From contig NZ_JAMXBE010000014.1 of NCBI RefSeq assembly GCF_024704835.1, positions 109,691-173,690 on the forward strand: a DNA stretch of 64,000 nucleotides, given 5' to 3'. The stretch is from Parapedobacter tibetensis (GTDB taxonomy: Bacteria; Bacteroidota; Bacteroidia; Sphingobacteriales; Sphingobacteriaceae). Of the stretch, positions 8,535 through 20,003 are shown piece after piece (position 1 is the first letter of the stretch; every line of letters begins with the position of its first letter). The notes below the pieces were generated by a model. The model did no database searches and had not been told where the DNA came from. It was given only the letters and a program-made list of their open reading frames with translations. The position numbers and the translations under genes were made by a program.

Positions 8535-10592
8535 TTAAACGGCTGATAAATGGGATGTACGATTGGTAGCTAATAGGCCATAGATAGCCTGTTGCGAATG
8601 CAAATCTTCGTTGTTGCGTACGGACACGTTACAGCAGTTTTCATCCAATACCACCGCAGCGGCGTCGTCCCTTAGCTGGAGATCGACCAGATTCTTGATT
8701 AACTGTTTGATTTGAGGATCGTATACGGGGAAGCACACTTCTATCCGCCGGTAGATGTTCCGGTTCATCCAGTCAGCAGATCCCATGTAGATGTCCTCCT
8801 TTCCATTATTATGGAAGATGAAGATGCGCCCATGTTCCAAGTACCTGCCAACAATCCGCCTCACTGATATGTTGTCGCTTAATCCCTTGACTCCAGGTCT
8901 TATCCGGCATATGCCTCGGATAATCAAATTGATTTCAACCCCATCCTGACTTGCTTCGTAGAGTTTCTTGATGAGGGCCTCTTCTTCAATGTTGTTCATT
9001 TTGATGGTAATCCGGGCAGGCAGTCCTTTGCGGGAATGGCATATCTCCCCATTGATGAGCTGCATAAATTCGTCCATCATATTGAATGACGCGACAAGCA
9101 GGTGCCCGAATGCGGTATGGTCATCCACCGTTCTCCGTTTCCGTTTTTGGAGGAATGAAAACAGGGTGTCAAGTTCCTCCAGCATGGGCTGATGGGCGGT
9201 TAAGAGCATATGGTCGGTGTACACGTTTGCTGTGTTCTCATTAAAATTGCCTGTGGACAAGAGGCCCAACAACGGGTTCTCGTCGGTATCCCGCGTTACA
9301 AGTGCCACCTTGGCATGAACCTTCAATCCCGGAATACTATACAGGATATTGATGCCAGCCTCTTTCATGCGTTTGGCCCATTTGATGTTGTTGGCCTCAT
9401 CAAAACGGGCCTTTAGCTCTACAAAAACGGTTACTGATTTCCCGTTTTTAGCGGCTGAGATAAGTGCATGGATGATACGAGATTGTTGTGCTACGCGATA
9501 CATCGTGGTCTTTATCGCCTTGACATCTGGGGCTATGGCCGCTTCGTTGAAGAAACGAAGTACCGTATCATATGACTCATAAGGTGTATTGATGAATAAA
9601 TCACGCTTTGCGACCTCGTCAAAAAGCGTCGTCCCACGTACCAGGGTATAAGGAATCGGAATTTGCTTGAGGTATTGAAGAGCGGTTTTCTTCGCCGGAA
9701 AATCAAAAAAATCTTTGAGGTTGTGATAATTTCCTCCCGATATCTTGTTGCTTTTCCGTATGGAAAAAGAGCTTATCAGCGTGTCGAGAACTGATTTAGG
9801 CATGCCGGGCTCATAAAGCATACGTGTGGCCAAACCATAGTCGCGTTTGCTGATTTGGGCTTCAATGATTTCGGCCATGTCGTCCCCATATTCATCATCT
9901 AATTGGATGTCCGCATCCCGGGTTACTTTGAAACTGTAGGCGCCAGAGATGGATAGGTTTCCATCAAACAATCGGTCGATGAGAAGCTTGATGATGTCAT
10001 CTATGAAAGCCACGTACTGCACACCATCGATATCTTTAGAAAAAAAACGAGGTATGGCCTCCGACGGTATATTGACAATGGCAATGTCTATTTGCCCGGT
10101 AAACATGACAGCAAGATACAACTGGTTGTTTTTTGGGAAAAAAGAACGTCGTCCATCAAGATGAGTGATTTCCAAATGGGCAGCTATGGTATGGTGGAAA
10201 TACGGCTCGGCATGATCCATTAATTCGGCGGGAATGGGTGTATTATAGCAGACATGGATATTTTCCTGCAAAAGCCCAGGCAAAATTCCCTCGCACAATA
10301 AACGGCCGAACGTTTCCTGTTGTTTTCCGATGGTTCGTTTGGCATCTTTCAGGACATTGCCATCATGTAAGTTATCTATGACAAGACCGTTCTTTTTGTT
10401 GAGTTTGCGGAACGCCATCAATAAAGGCATGCGCACGCGGTAAAACTCATCGAGATTGGATGAATAGATGGCAAGGAATTTCAGGCGTTCCAATAGCGGT
10501 ACATAAGGTCTGGATGCTTCCATCAATACACGTTCGTTGAAGGATAGCCAGCTTAAATCCCGGTTAATAAAAAGAGGTACGTCTTGTTCCAT
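8535..10592 (-). CDS. ppk1: Polyphosphate kinase 1
   Basis: 685 aa from the ATG at 10592 (MEQDVPLFINRDLSWL), which matches the usual PPK1 start and length; the longer frame adds 25 unrelated residues. PPK1 reversibly makes polyphosphate from the terminal phosphate of ATP. N-terminal, head and two C-terminal phospholipase-D-like domains can be followed. The phosphorylated His is in KVHAKVAL (about H426), followed by STGNFNE, and the second essential His is in IFHNNGKEDIYMGSADWM (about H594). It diverges from recQ over a short shared promoter region. No ppx is visible nearby. Confidence 0.95.
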   Translation of the reverse strand: MEQDVPLFINRDLSWLSFNERVLMEASRPYVPLLERLKFLAIYSSNLDEFYRVRMPLLMAFRKLNKKNGLVIDNLHDGNVLKDAKRTIGKQQETFGRLLCEGILPGLLQENIHVCYNTPIPAELMDHAEPYFHHTIAAHLEITHLDGRRSFFPKNNQLYLAVMFTGQIDIAIVNIPSEAIPRFFSKDIDGVQYVAFIDDIIKLLIDRLFDGNLSISGAYSFKVTRDADIQLDDEYGDDMAEIIEAQISKRDYGLATRMLYEPGMPKSVLDTLISSFSIRKSNKISGGNYHNLKDFFDFPAKKTALQYLKQIPIPYTLVRGTTLFDEVAKRDLFINTPYESYDTVLRFFNEAAIAPDVKAIKTTMYRVAQQSRIIHALISAAKNGKSVTVFVELKARFDEANNIKWAKRMKEAGINILYSIPGLKVHAKVALVTRDTDENPLLGLLSTGNFNENTANVYTDHMLLTAHQPMLEELDTLFSFLQKRKRRTVDDHTAFGHLLVASFNMMDEFMQLINGEICHSRKGLPARITIKMNNIEEEALIKKLYEASQDGVEINLIIRGICRIRPGVKGLSDNISVRRIVGRYLEHGRIFIFHNNGKEDIYMGSADWMNRNIYRRIEVCFPVYDPQIKQLIKNLVDLQLRDDAAAVVLDENCCNVSVRNNEDLHSQQAIYGLLATNRTSHLSAV

Positions 10593-10661
10593 TGTTCCGC
10601 TTTGACAATTAATTCCTGCCAATTTACATATATTTTTTCGATGGGAAAAGGAGTAGTGTAA

Positions 10662-10692
10662 TTGCATGACACCTTTTCGAAATGTAATTTTG
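10662..10692 (+). promoter_or_regulatory. Promoter of recQ
   Basis: TTG at 10662-10664, a 20-nt spacer, then TAATTTTG at 10685-10692. This fits the Bacteroidota -33/-7 consensus exactly and would start transcription near 10697, before the ATG at 10721. It rules against the in-frame TTG at 10700 as the start. Confidence 0.65.
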
Positions 10693-10720
10693 CGTATGTT
10701 TGATAGGTAGAAGTATAGGC

Positions 10721-12610
10721 ATGATGAATAATGTAGAAATCCTTCGTAAATACTGGAAACATGAGTCTTTTCGCCCTTTGCAAGAAGAAGTCATCCGGTC
10801 AGTATTGGATGGGCATGATACGCTTGCGCTGATGCCCACGGGAGGAGGGAAATCCATTTGCTTCCAAGTGCCGGCCTTGGCAATGGAGGGCCTATGCATC
10901 GTGGTGACACCCCTTATTGCCTTGATGAAAGATCAGGTGGAAAACCTCAGCGCAAAAGGCATTGAGGCCGTAGCCATCTTTTCGGGAATGAACAAGCGGG
11001 AAGTAGATATCATGCTTGATAATTGCATCTACGGCCATATTAAATTCCTTTACCTCTCACCCGAGCGGCTTACTAATGAATTGGTGCAGGAACGAATTCG
11101 TTATATGAAGGTCAACCTCTTTGTCGTGGATGAGGCACATTGTATTTCGCAGTGGGGGTATGATTTTAGACCATCTTACCTCAATATCGTCGTATTGCGT
11201 ACGCTGCATTCAAATATACCTTTCCTAGCGCTCACGGCCACAGCCACATCCAACGTTGTGGATGATATCCAAGTGAAGCTGGCTTTCACACAAAAGAACG
11301 TGTTACGCAAAAGTTTCTTTCGGGAAAATCTTGCTTATATGGCTTTTGAGGAAGAAGACAAGATGGGAAGGATGCTACGTGTCATCCGTAAGCTTGGGGG
11401 CAGTGGCATCGTGTATGTGCGCAATAGGAGGGAGACACAGGAAATAGCCCGTATCCTGTTGCATGAAGGGGTTTCGGCTGATTTCTACCATGCCGGATTG
11501 GAAACCCCCGAACGAGCACGTAAACAAAGCGCATGGAAAAAGAACAGTACCAAGGTCATCGTGGCGACCAATGCTTTTGGGATGGGTATCGATAAGCCCG
11601 ATGTGCGCTTTGTCGTCCATTTGGATTTGCCTGATTCATTGGAAGCTTATTATCAAGAAGCTGGAAGAGCTGGGCGTGACGGTAAAAAAGCTTATGCTGT
11701 ACTGTTACATCATGAAAGCGACCGAATCCGATTGCGGAAAAATTTCGATCTCAGCTTTCCTTCCGTAGCATACATCAAACAGGTATACCAACAACTTGGT
11801 AATTATTTCCAATTGGCTTATGGGGCTGGAGGGAATTTGACCTTGGATTTTGATATTGGTGACTTTTGCAACCGGTATAAGTTTGATGCCATCAAAACAA
11901 TCAGTGCATTGAAATTCCTTGAGCGGGATGGCTGGATTAGCGTCAGTGAAAACGTGTACTTGCCATCGCGCGTGAAGTTTGAAGTCAATTCACAAGACTT
12001 ATATCGATTCCAGATCGAGCATGTAAGCCATGATACGTTTATCAAAACACTGCTTCGTAGTTATGGAGGGGCGTTTGACTATTTTATTCCTATCCGTGAG
12101 CAGGACCTGGCAAGGAAATTGGGCAAAAGCTATCGCCACATTGTCGACACGTTAGAATACCTTCAAAAGCTCGAAATCATCAGTTATATCCCACAGACCG
12201 ACAGCCCACAATTGCAGTTTTTGCGTCCTCGGATTGATGATAAACGTCTGCACATAGACCACCAATACATCGAGGAGCGAAAAGAAACCAAACGGGAGCA
12301 GCTAAAAGAAGTATTTGCTTATCTTGATATCCGTACATGCCGCAGTATGCAGTTGCTGGCCTATTTTGATGAAAAGCGGTCAAAACGTTGCGAAATATGC
12401 GACCTTTGCTTGAAAACAAATCAATCGGAGGATATAGCGGACAGTTTACTGGCTGAATTGGTAGCAGCTTTATCAGACGGTCCTTTGACCATCGATAAGC
12501 TCGTGATGGGTATGCAATCGGGTACGGAGGAGGCCCGCTTGGCGTTTATCCGTAGGCGATTGGATGAAGGTCGACTGAAAGTGAATGGAGATAAGTATTA
12601 TTTGGGGTAG
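10721..12610 (+). CDS. recQ: RecQ-family ATP-dependent DNA helicase
   Basis: 629 aa from the ATG at 10721; a second ATG follows at once. Walker A is TGGGKS (about 40-45) and the DEAH box with its aromatic loop (DEAHCISQWGYDFRP) starts at about 137. Helicase motif VI is QEAGRAGRDG. RecQ unwinds DNA 3'-to-5' in repair and recombination. The C-terminal order is unusual: a roughly 190-residue winged-helix-like stretch comes first, and the zinc motif (C540, then CEICDLC near 560-566) comes after it. The protein then ends in a short helical tail with no recognisable HRDC domain. Short RecQ proteins like this occur in Bacteroidota beside a longer paralogue. Confidence 0.9.
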   Translation: MMNNVEILRKYWKHESFRPLQEEVIRSVLDGHDTLALMPTGGGKSICFQVPALAMEGLCIVVTPLIALMKDQVENLSAKGIEAVAIFSGMNKREVDIMLDNCIYGHIKFLYLSPERLTNELVQERIRYMKVNLFVVDEAHCISQWGYDFRPSYLNIVVLRTLHSNIPFLALTATATSNVVDDIQVKLAFTQKNVLRKSFFRENLAYMAFEEEDKMGRMLRVIRKLGGSGIVYVRNRRETQEIARILLHEGVSADFYHAGLETPERARKQSAWKKNSTKVIVATNAFGMGIDKPDVRFVVHLDLPDSLEAYYQEAGRAGRDGKKAYAVLLHHESDRIRLRKNFDLSFPSVAYIKQVYQQLGNYFQLAYGAGGNLTLDFDIGDFCNRYKFDAIKTISALKFLERDGWISVSENVYLPSRVKFEVNSQDLYRFQIEHVSHDTFIKTLLRSYGGAFDYFIPIREQDLARKLGKSYRHIVDTLEYLQKLEIISYIPQTDSPQLQFLRPRIDDKRLHIDHQYIEERKETKREQLKEVFAYLDIRTCRSMQLLAYFDEKRSKRCEICDLCLKTNQSEDIADSLLAELVAALSDGPLTIDKLVMGMQSGTEEARLAFIRRRLDEGRLKVNGDKYYLG

Positions 12611-12642
12611 TTTGTTATGCATATCATTTTTAGTTACTTTTG
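12611..12642 (+). promoter_or_regulatory. Promoter of icd
   Basis: TTTG at 12611-12614, a 20-nt spacer, then TACTTTTG at 12635-12642: a textbook match to the Bacteroidota vegetative consensus. The -33 overlaps the end of recQ. The predicted leader before the ATG at 12698 is about 50 nt. Confidence 0.72.
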
Positions 12643-12673
12643 TGGCCGCATTTGGGTCAACAGGCCTAGATAA

Positions 12674-14917
<2,244 letters not shown>

Positions 14918-14930
14918 GTAATTGTAAATA

Positions 14931-14965
14931 AACCTAACAGGTTTATGAAACCTGTTAGGTTTTTA
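14931..14965 (+). terminator. Intrinsic terminator of icd
   Basis: A perfect 14-bp stem (14931-14944 with 14948-14961; AACCTAACAGGTTT and its complement) with a 3-nt loop, followed by Ts. It lies 13 nt after the icd stop. Confidence 0.88.
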
Positions 14966-15200
14966 AGTTCTTTTACATCACTTCTTGTATTTGTCGTTCA
15001 ACCCCACACCTTGCAAGATGAGATATTGGTTTTACTACAAACTCCTACGGATTTTTGAAGTATCATTTGATTCCTATGGGTATGCTTAGTGCAATGGTTA
15101 TGCAGATGCATAAAACGATGGGTTAGCCTTCCTCTTTTTACGATACTTAGCCATTCATGTCCTTTGGTATACCGTTGCTTTTGTTCACTGAGCAACGGTT
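14966..15200 (+). other. Gap with a 23-codon ORF and a second hairpin
   Basis: About 235 nt between the icd terminator and the next promoter. A short ORF at 15018-15089 begins MRYWFYYKLLRIF, a hydrophobic and basic start typical of tiny Bacteroidota membrane peptides. A Met-rich frame (ending MHKTMG) continues past its stop in another frame, so this may be a frameshifted remnant. No clear promoter is visible. A terminator-like hairpin closes the region. It could be a small RNA, a micropeptide or debris. Confidence 0.25.
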
Positions 15201-15203
15201 TTC
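15171..15203 (+). terminator. Terminator-like hairpin with no assigned gene
   Basis: A 9-bp stem (15171-15179 ACCGTTGCT with 15191-15199 AGCAACGGT), an 11-nt loop and a short T run. Because icd already ends at 14931-14965, this would end a separate short transcript. It lies just upstream of the promoter of the kinase gene. Confidence 0.5.
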
Positions 15204-15231
15204 CGCGACGGACATTTATTACCTATCTTTA
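15201..15231 (+). promoter_or_regulatory. Promoter of the LytS-type kinase
   Basis: TTC at 15201-15203, a 20-nt spacer and TATCTTTA at 15224-15231. The -7 ends 6 nt before the ATG at 15238, so the transcript should be leaderless or nearly so. Confidence 0.55.
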
Positions 15232-15237
15232 CGGATA

Positions 15238-17121
15238 ATGCGAATGCTTAAGGTTTTGCTTGTTATCATAGCCAGTTTTGGTTGCAAGGCTGTCCCCGCC
15301 GCGGTGGCAGATGATACACTGCGGACCAGCCATATAGAAGGGCGTATTGTTATAAGCAAATCCGATGTGACATACACCGGCCAAGCCATGGGGCTGCCAG
15401 CGGAGGCAAAAGTGGCTCAGGGCCAGTATAAAACGTTACGGTGGTTTTCTTTCTCGTTGGTAAATGATCGGACTTCGGATGATACCTTATTCATGGTTAA
15501 CAGTCGATACGGACGTACACTAAATTATCTCTACAACCAAGCAGGGGAGTTGATGTATGCCGATACGACGGGTTCACAACACTATTCCCGATATCAATAT
15601 TTCCCCGATTTTCCTTACATCAGCACGATTCCCTTGTCGCGTGACAGCACTTATCGCTTGTGGCTAGGAACAACAAATACAGCGCAGGGTAACATTCACC
15701 TGCTATCCGTGGGCGCCGTTTACGAATACATCTATCAAACCCGGAATAGGAATGGCCTTCAAATGTTGGTGAACACACTCGGTATCGGTTTTCTGTCGTT
15801 TATTTTCCTTTTTTTCTTGTTTTACGCTATTGTAGCAAAACAACGTGTATTTACGCTATACACCATATACCTCTTTGTGGCTTTGGTCTTCTGTTTTAGT
15901 CTAGAGAATGAATTTTTTGGCTATGCACAGAGTTTGGTAAATCAATTGTCATACCTGCGTTATTTCAATGAGACAGCCGTTGCTTGGATGTTTGTCTTTT
16001 ACATTTTCTTTGCTGACGCGCTATTGGACATGAGTAAGCAGGACCGCATACTGAAGCACTTGCTCCGGTGGGTCATCTTGCTGCTTGGACTATACGGTCT
16101 ATTCCAGATGTTTACCCAGTTGCTGGATGTTTCAGGACAAGTTATATCGCTGGCTGCATTTTCTTTCCGGATATTTTTCTTGCCGGTCTATGTGATTCTT
16201 CTGGTAATCATTATCATTCGTATAAGAAGCCCCGTAAAACCATTTTTCCTTATTGCCAATGTGTTCTTGCTTTTTGGAGTGGTTGTTTCGGTTGCCATCG
16301 ATTTCACCATCGGCATATTACATCTTGGTATGCATGAAATCTATTCAGGGACAGTTCTACAAGTCGGTATTGTGGGCGAAACCATCTGCTTTTCGTTTGC
16401 TTTGGGGTATTACAGCCAATTGATACGAAAGCAACGGGATGAAAAAGTGATCGCACAGGCAGAAATGGAAAAACGTATTCAACAAATCAGTATAAGATCA
16501 TTAGAGGCACAGATGAATCCACATTTCTTATTCAACGGCATCAACGCCGTGCGTGATTTGATGATGAAAGACCAAAAGGAGGAGGCCTTGAATTATATGA
16601 ACGCCTTGGCATTGTTGCTCCGGACGAGCCTCATTAACGGCCGTAAGGACAGTATTTCATTGGCTGATGAACTCGAAAGCGTCAAGCATTATTTATCCAT
16701 AGAGAGGTTGCGATTGGGCACGGGCTTCCATTTCGATATCAAGGTGGATGAAAGCATCAACCTCCATGAGATTGAAGTACCACCCCGGTTATTGCAGCCC
16801 ATCGTGGAAAATGCAATCAAGCATGGATTGCGGCCAAGCGGGAAGGAACAGAAAAACATTACTATTTCACTGGAGGGGCAGCAACAAAGATATTACCTCA
16901 CCGTAACAGATAATGGTATAGGGCTTAGTAAGTCACATATACTACGTGCAGAAGACCCGCTTAAAAGTACGATGTTAGGTTTAAGCATGACCCTGGAGCG
17001 ATTGGCGATTTATAATGAAAGGGAGGGTGTAGGAATCAAGATGGAGGTCAAAGAGGTGGCTTCGGACAACGGGGAGGTGATGGGCACAGCGGTAAGATTT
17101 ATCTTCTCTGATAATGAATAG
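15238..17121 (+). CDS. LytS/YehU-type sensor histidine kinase with 7TM-DISM sensor
   Basis: 627 aa from the ATG at 15238; the longest frame starts at 15157 inside the terminator/promoter region. A signal peptide (about 1-25) leads into a periplasmic DISMED2-like domain, then seven membrane helices between about residues 180 and 390 (7TM-DISM), a coiled linker, and the His_kinase domain with the phospho-accepting His in NPHFLFN (H429). The ATPase domain shows VENAIKHGL and DNGIGL. Such kinases sense an outside ligand and phosphorylate a LytTR regulator. The partner gene begins 36 nt downstream, so the pair forms one operon. Confidence 0.88.
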   Translation: MRMLKVLLVIIASFGCKAVPAAVADDTLRTSHIEGRIVISKSDVTYTGQAMGLPAEAKVAQGQYKTLRWFSFSLVNDRTSDDTLFMVNSRYGRTLNYLYNQAGELMYADTTGSQHYSRYQYFPDFPYISTIPLSRDSTYRLWLGTTNTAQGNIHLLSVGAVYEYIYQTRNRNGLQMLVNTLGIGFLSFIFLFFLFYAIVAKQRVFTLYTIYLFVALVFCFSLENEFFGYAQSLVNQLSYLRYFNETAVAWMFVFYIFFADALLDMSKQDRILKHLLRWVILLLGLYGLFQMFTQLLDVSGQVISLAAFSFRIFFLPVYVILLVIIIIRIRSPVKPFFLIANVFLLFGVVVSVAIDFTIGILHLGMHEIYSGTVLQVGIVGETICFSFALGYYSQLIRKQRDEKVIAQAEMEKRIQQISIRSLEAQMNPHFLFNGINAVRDLMMKDQKEEALNYMNALALLLRTSLINGRKDSISLADELESVKHYLSIERLRLGTGFHFDIKVDESINLHEIEVPPRLLQPIVENAIKHGLRPSGKEQKNITISLEGQQQRYYLTVTDNGIGLSKSHILRAEDPLKSTMLGLSMTLERLAIYNEREGVGIKMEVKEVASDNGEVMGTAVRFIFSDNE

Positions 17122-17157
17122 CTATAATTTTAATGGACAACCGTAATTTTTACCCAT

Positions 17158-17940
17158 ATGGATACAATAAAAGCCATAATCGTAGATGATGAGCACCATG
17201 CCATCGATAGTTTCAGGGCAATTGCCATGGAGGCCTGCCCTAATGTGGATATCATTAATGCGTATGAAAACCCGGAAAGATTTATCAACTGCATGGATGA
17301 AGACGGTAATTTTGATATCCTGTTTTTGGATGTGGAGATGGTGCCATATTCGGGCTTCAAATTATTGGAAAACTTGCGCATAAAGTATGCTGATGAACTG
17401 CCTTTCGATGTGATCTTCCTTACAGCTTATGACCAATATGCTGTGCAGGCATTCGGCTATAATGCGTTAGATTATCTGTTGAAACCCTTGATGCCACAGG
17501 ATTTGCAGAAATCTATCTGTAAATGGGAGACGAAGGGTCATAAACGTTTGCATGCCGCACAATTGGAACAGCTGACCGCATTCCTGTCCACCCCCACTGT
17601 GAAGCCTGATCGGATGGCCATCCCTACGTTGGACGGATATGAAGTAATCCATTTCAGGGACATCATCCGGTGTGAGGCAGATCGTAACTACACACATATT
17701 ATTGATCGGGATTTTAAACACCACGTGGCCTGTCGCACCTTAAAAGAGGTAGAGCACCTGCTTTCGAATCATGGCTTCATCAGGGTGCACCACTCGCATA
17801 TGATTAACCCAAATTTTGTTATTAAGATATTAAAGGAAAGTGGGGGGACATTGGAGATGATTGACCACACCAAAATTGCTATAACGAAAAACCGCGAGGA
17901 TACATTGCGCCAGTTATTTTACCAAATCAAGAAGCTGTAA
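17158..17940 (+). CDS. LytTR-family response regulator
   Basis: 260 aa. The receiver domain (about 1-120) has the acidic pocket VDDE near residue 10, the phospho-acceptor Asp in FLDVEM (D58), and Thr and Lys in FLTAYD and LLKPL. The C-terminal LytTR domain (about 155-258) carries EADRNYTHI and RVHHSHMINP. LytTR proteins bind direct repeats upstream of their targets. It is the partner of the LytS-type kinase immediately upstream. It converges with rpsA on a shared hairpin. Confidence 0.92.
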   Translation: MDTIKAIIVDDEHHAIDSFRAIAMEACPNVDIINAYENPERFINCMDEDGNFDILFLDVEMVPYSGFKLLENLRIKYADELPFDVIFLTAYDQYAVQAFGYNALDYLLKPLMPQDLQKSICKWETKGHKRLHAAQLEQLTAFLSTPTVKPDRMAIPTLDGYEVIHFRDIIRCEADRNYTHIIDRDFKHHVACRTLKEVEHLLSNHGFIRVHHSHMINPNFVIKILKESGGTLEMIDHTKIAITKNREDTLRQLFYQIKKL

Positions 17941-17944
17941 ATAG

Positions 17945-17980
17945 TAAAAAAATGCTCCCCCGCTTTGAACGAGGGAGCAT
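17945..17980 (-). terminator. Intrinsic terminator of rpsA
   Basis: An 11-bp stem with one mismatch (17952-17962 with 17970-17980; ATGCTCCC arms) and a 7-nt loop. Seven As at 17945-17951 become a T run on the minus strand, so it best terminates rpsA. It may also slow transcripts of the LytTR gene from the other side. Confidence 0.8.
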
Positions 17981-18011
17981 GTTATGCTATTCAGCAATGA
18001 ATGATCAGTGC

Positions 18012-19955
18012 TTACTTTTTGGTTTTTTTGCCGCTTTCTTCGCCTTCCAATTGTTCTTTCAATTGTGCAAGGACACCCAAATCCCCTAAAGTGGATTTTT
18101 CTACGGATTCCTTCACTTTCTTCACGGCTGACGAAGCTGCCTTCGCTTCTTTCTTGCGGCTATTGAATTCTTCCATACGTGCTTCGGCTCTTTTATCTTC
18201 CCAGATTCGGGAATGAGAAATAACCAGACGTTTGTTGTCTTTGTTGAATTCAATGATTTTGAAATCAGCGATTTCATCCGCTTTCAAGACGCTACCATCT
18301 TCTTTCACACTGTGTTTGGCAGGGCAGAAACCTTCTACGCCATAAGGAAGCGCTACGATATTGCCTTTTTCACCTACTTTAATTACCGTTCCCTGATGGA
18401 TGGAGTCAAGTGTGAAAATCGTCTCAAAGGTATCCCATGGGTTTTCTTCCAGTTGTTTATGCCCAAGGCTCAACTTGCGGTTTTCCTCATCGAGTTCCAA
18501 TACAACTACTTCCAATTTTTCACCTACCTTGGTGAACTCATTGGGATGGTTGATTTTCTTGGACCAAGAAAGGTCGGAGATGTGGATTAATCCATCAATT
18601 CCTTCTTCAAGCTCTACAAATACACCGAAATTGGTCATGTTTTTCACCACGGCTTTTTGCTTGGATCCTATTGGATAGCGCTCCGCGATGTTTTTCCAAG
18701 GGTCAGGTGTCAGTTGTTTGATGCCGAGGCTCATCTTGCGGTCGTCGCGGTCCAACGTGAGCACTTGTGCTTCCACCTCGTCGCCCACCTTAAGGAATTC
18801 CTGCGGGCTACGCAAATTCTGCGACCATGACATTTCGGATACGTGTATCAAACCTTCCACCCCGGGGGTAATTTCGAGGAATGCACCGTAATCGGCTACG
18901 GTTACGATTTTGCCTTTTACCTTTGAACCTATTTCCAGGGAAGTATCCAATGATTCCCATGGATGTTCTGTCAGTTGTTTCAGACCCAGGGCGATACGTT
19001 TCTTCTCGTCGTCGAAATCCAGCACCACCACATTGGTAGTTTGGTCCAATGACAATACTTCTCTCGGGTGCTCAATGCGACCCCATGAAATATCTGTAAT
19101 ATGCAGCAAGCCGTCTACGCCGCCAAGATCGATGAACACACCGAAATCGGTGATGTTTTTGACTGTACCTTCCAGTACTTGTCCTTTTTCGAGTTTGGAA
19201 ACAATTTCAGATTTTTGATTTTCTAAATCGTCCTCGATGAGTACTTTATGAGATACGACGACGTTCTTGAATTCATGGTTGATTTTTACCACCTTGAATT
19301 CCATAGTTTTACCTACATAGATGTCGTAGTCGCGTATAGGTTTAATGTCGATTTGTGATCCAGGCAAGAAAGCTTCTACACCTTTGATGTCCACAATTAA
19401 GCCACCTTTGGTACGGCTTTTTACAAAACCGTCGATGATGGTGTCATTTTCAAGCGCTTCATTGATTTCTTCCCATGATTTCTGGGTTTTGGCACGCTTG
19501 CGTGAAAGGACCAACTGTCCGTTGGCATCTTCCTGTGATTCGACGAAAACGTCTACCACATCTCCAACCTTCAAATCCGGGGTGTCACGGAATTCAGAAA
19601 GAGATACCAAACCGTCTGACTTGAAACCTATGTTCAATACGACGTCTTTGTTGTTGATGGACACGACTGTGCCCTGTACGATTTCGCCCCTGTTGACCGA
19701 GTTGAATGTACCGGCATAGAGGTCTTCCAACTTCGTGCGTTCTTCGTCACTGTAGTTGCCGAAACCTTTCTCGTCTTTTTCCCAATCAAAATCACTGTCG
19801 GGGGTGCTCCAAGTGGTCGACTTGATTTCGTCAATGAATTTCGAATCGGCTTCCGACTCGATGTCTTCCCTTTCTTTCACCAAGGTGTCCTCGGTGTCTT
19901 GAAGTTCAGCTTTTTTCGCTGCTAGTTCCTTTTCTGCTTCTTGTTTTTTTGCCAT
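18012..19955 (-). CDS. rpsA: 30S ribosomal protein S1
   Basis: 647 aa. Six S1 RNA-binding repeats can be followed, with recurring words such as VVSINNKDVVLNIGFKSDG, DFGVFIDLGG, DYGAFLEITPG and NFGVFVELEEG. Each later repeat is followed by the LGLKQL/LGIKQL/LGHKQL signature. A highly charged coiled N-terminal extension of about 70 residues precedes repeat 1, as in other Bacteroidota S1 proteins, and a Lys-rich tail ends the protein. S1 binds mRNA on the small subunit. Unlike most genes here, a good Shine-Dalgarno precedes the start (plus-strand positions 19966-19973). Confidence 0.95.
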   Translation of the reverse strand: MAKKQEAEKELAAKKAELQDTEDTLVKEREDIESEADSKFIDEIKSTTWSTPDSDFDWEKDEKGFGNYSDEERTKLEDLYAGTFNSVNRGEIVQGTVVSINNKDVVLNIGFKSDGLVSLSEFRDTPDLKVGDVVDVFVESQEDANGQLVLSRKRAKTQKSWEEINEALENDTIIDGFVKSRTKGGLIVDIKGVEAFLPGSQIDIKPIRDYDIYVGKTMEFKVVKINHEFKNVVVSHKVLIEDDLENQKSEIVSKLEKGQVLEGTVKNITDFGVFIDLGGVDGLLHITDISWGRIEHPREVLSLDQTTNVVVLDFDDEKKRIALGLKQLTEHPWESLDTSLEIGSKVKGKIVTVADYGAFLEITPGVEGLIHVSEMSWSQNLRSPQEFLKVGDEVEAQVLTLDRDDRKMSLGIKQLTPDPWKNIAERYPIGSKQKAVVKNMTNFGVFVELEEGIDGLIHISDLSWSKKINHPNEFTKVGEKLEVVVLELDEENRKLSLGHKQLEENPWDTFETIFTLDSIHQGTVIKVGEKGNIVALPYGVEGFCPAKHSVKEDGSVLKADEIADFKIIEFNKDNKRLVISHSRIWEDKRAEARMEEFNSRKKEAKAASSAVKKVKESVEKSTLGDLGVLAQLKEQLEGEESGKKTKK

Positions 19956-19965
19956 TAATTAATTT

Positions 19966-19973
19966 GTCTCCTT
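19966..19973 (-). promoter_or_regulatory. Shine-Dalgarno site of rpsA
   Basis: On the minus strand AAGGAGAC lies about 10-12 nt before the ATG. It is one of only two strong sites I saw in the window. In Bacteroidota the anti-Shine-Dalgarno is largely unused, so a strong site before a ribosomal protein gene suggests gene-specific control. Confidence 0.6.
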
Positions 19974-19993
19974 TTCCTGATTTTTATCAGGAC

Positions 19994-20003
19994 TGCAAAG
20001 ATA
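19994..20003 (-). promoter_or_regulatory. -7 element of rpsA
   Basis: TATCTTTGCA on the minus strand matches the -7 consensus TAnnTTTG with the often seen CA extension. No convincing TTG lies 20 nt upstream. The leader to the ATG is about 35 nt. Confidence 0.6.

Noticed and set aside
14998..15195. 65-codon minus-strand frame in the icd-kinase gap
   Set aside because: No start signals, composition unlike neighbours, and it crosses the hairpin at 15171-15203.
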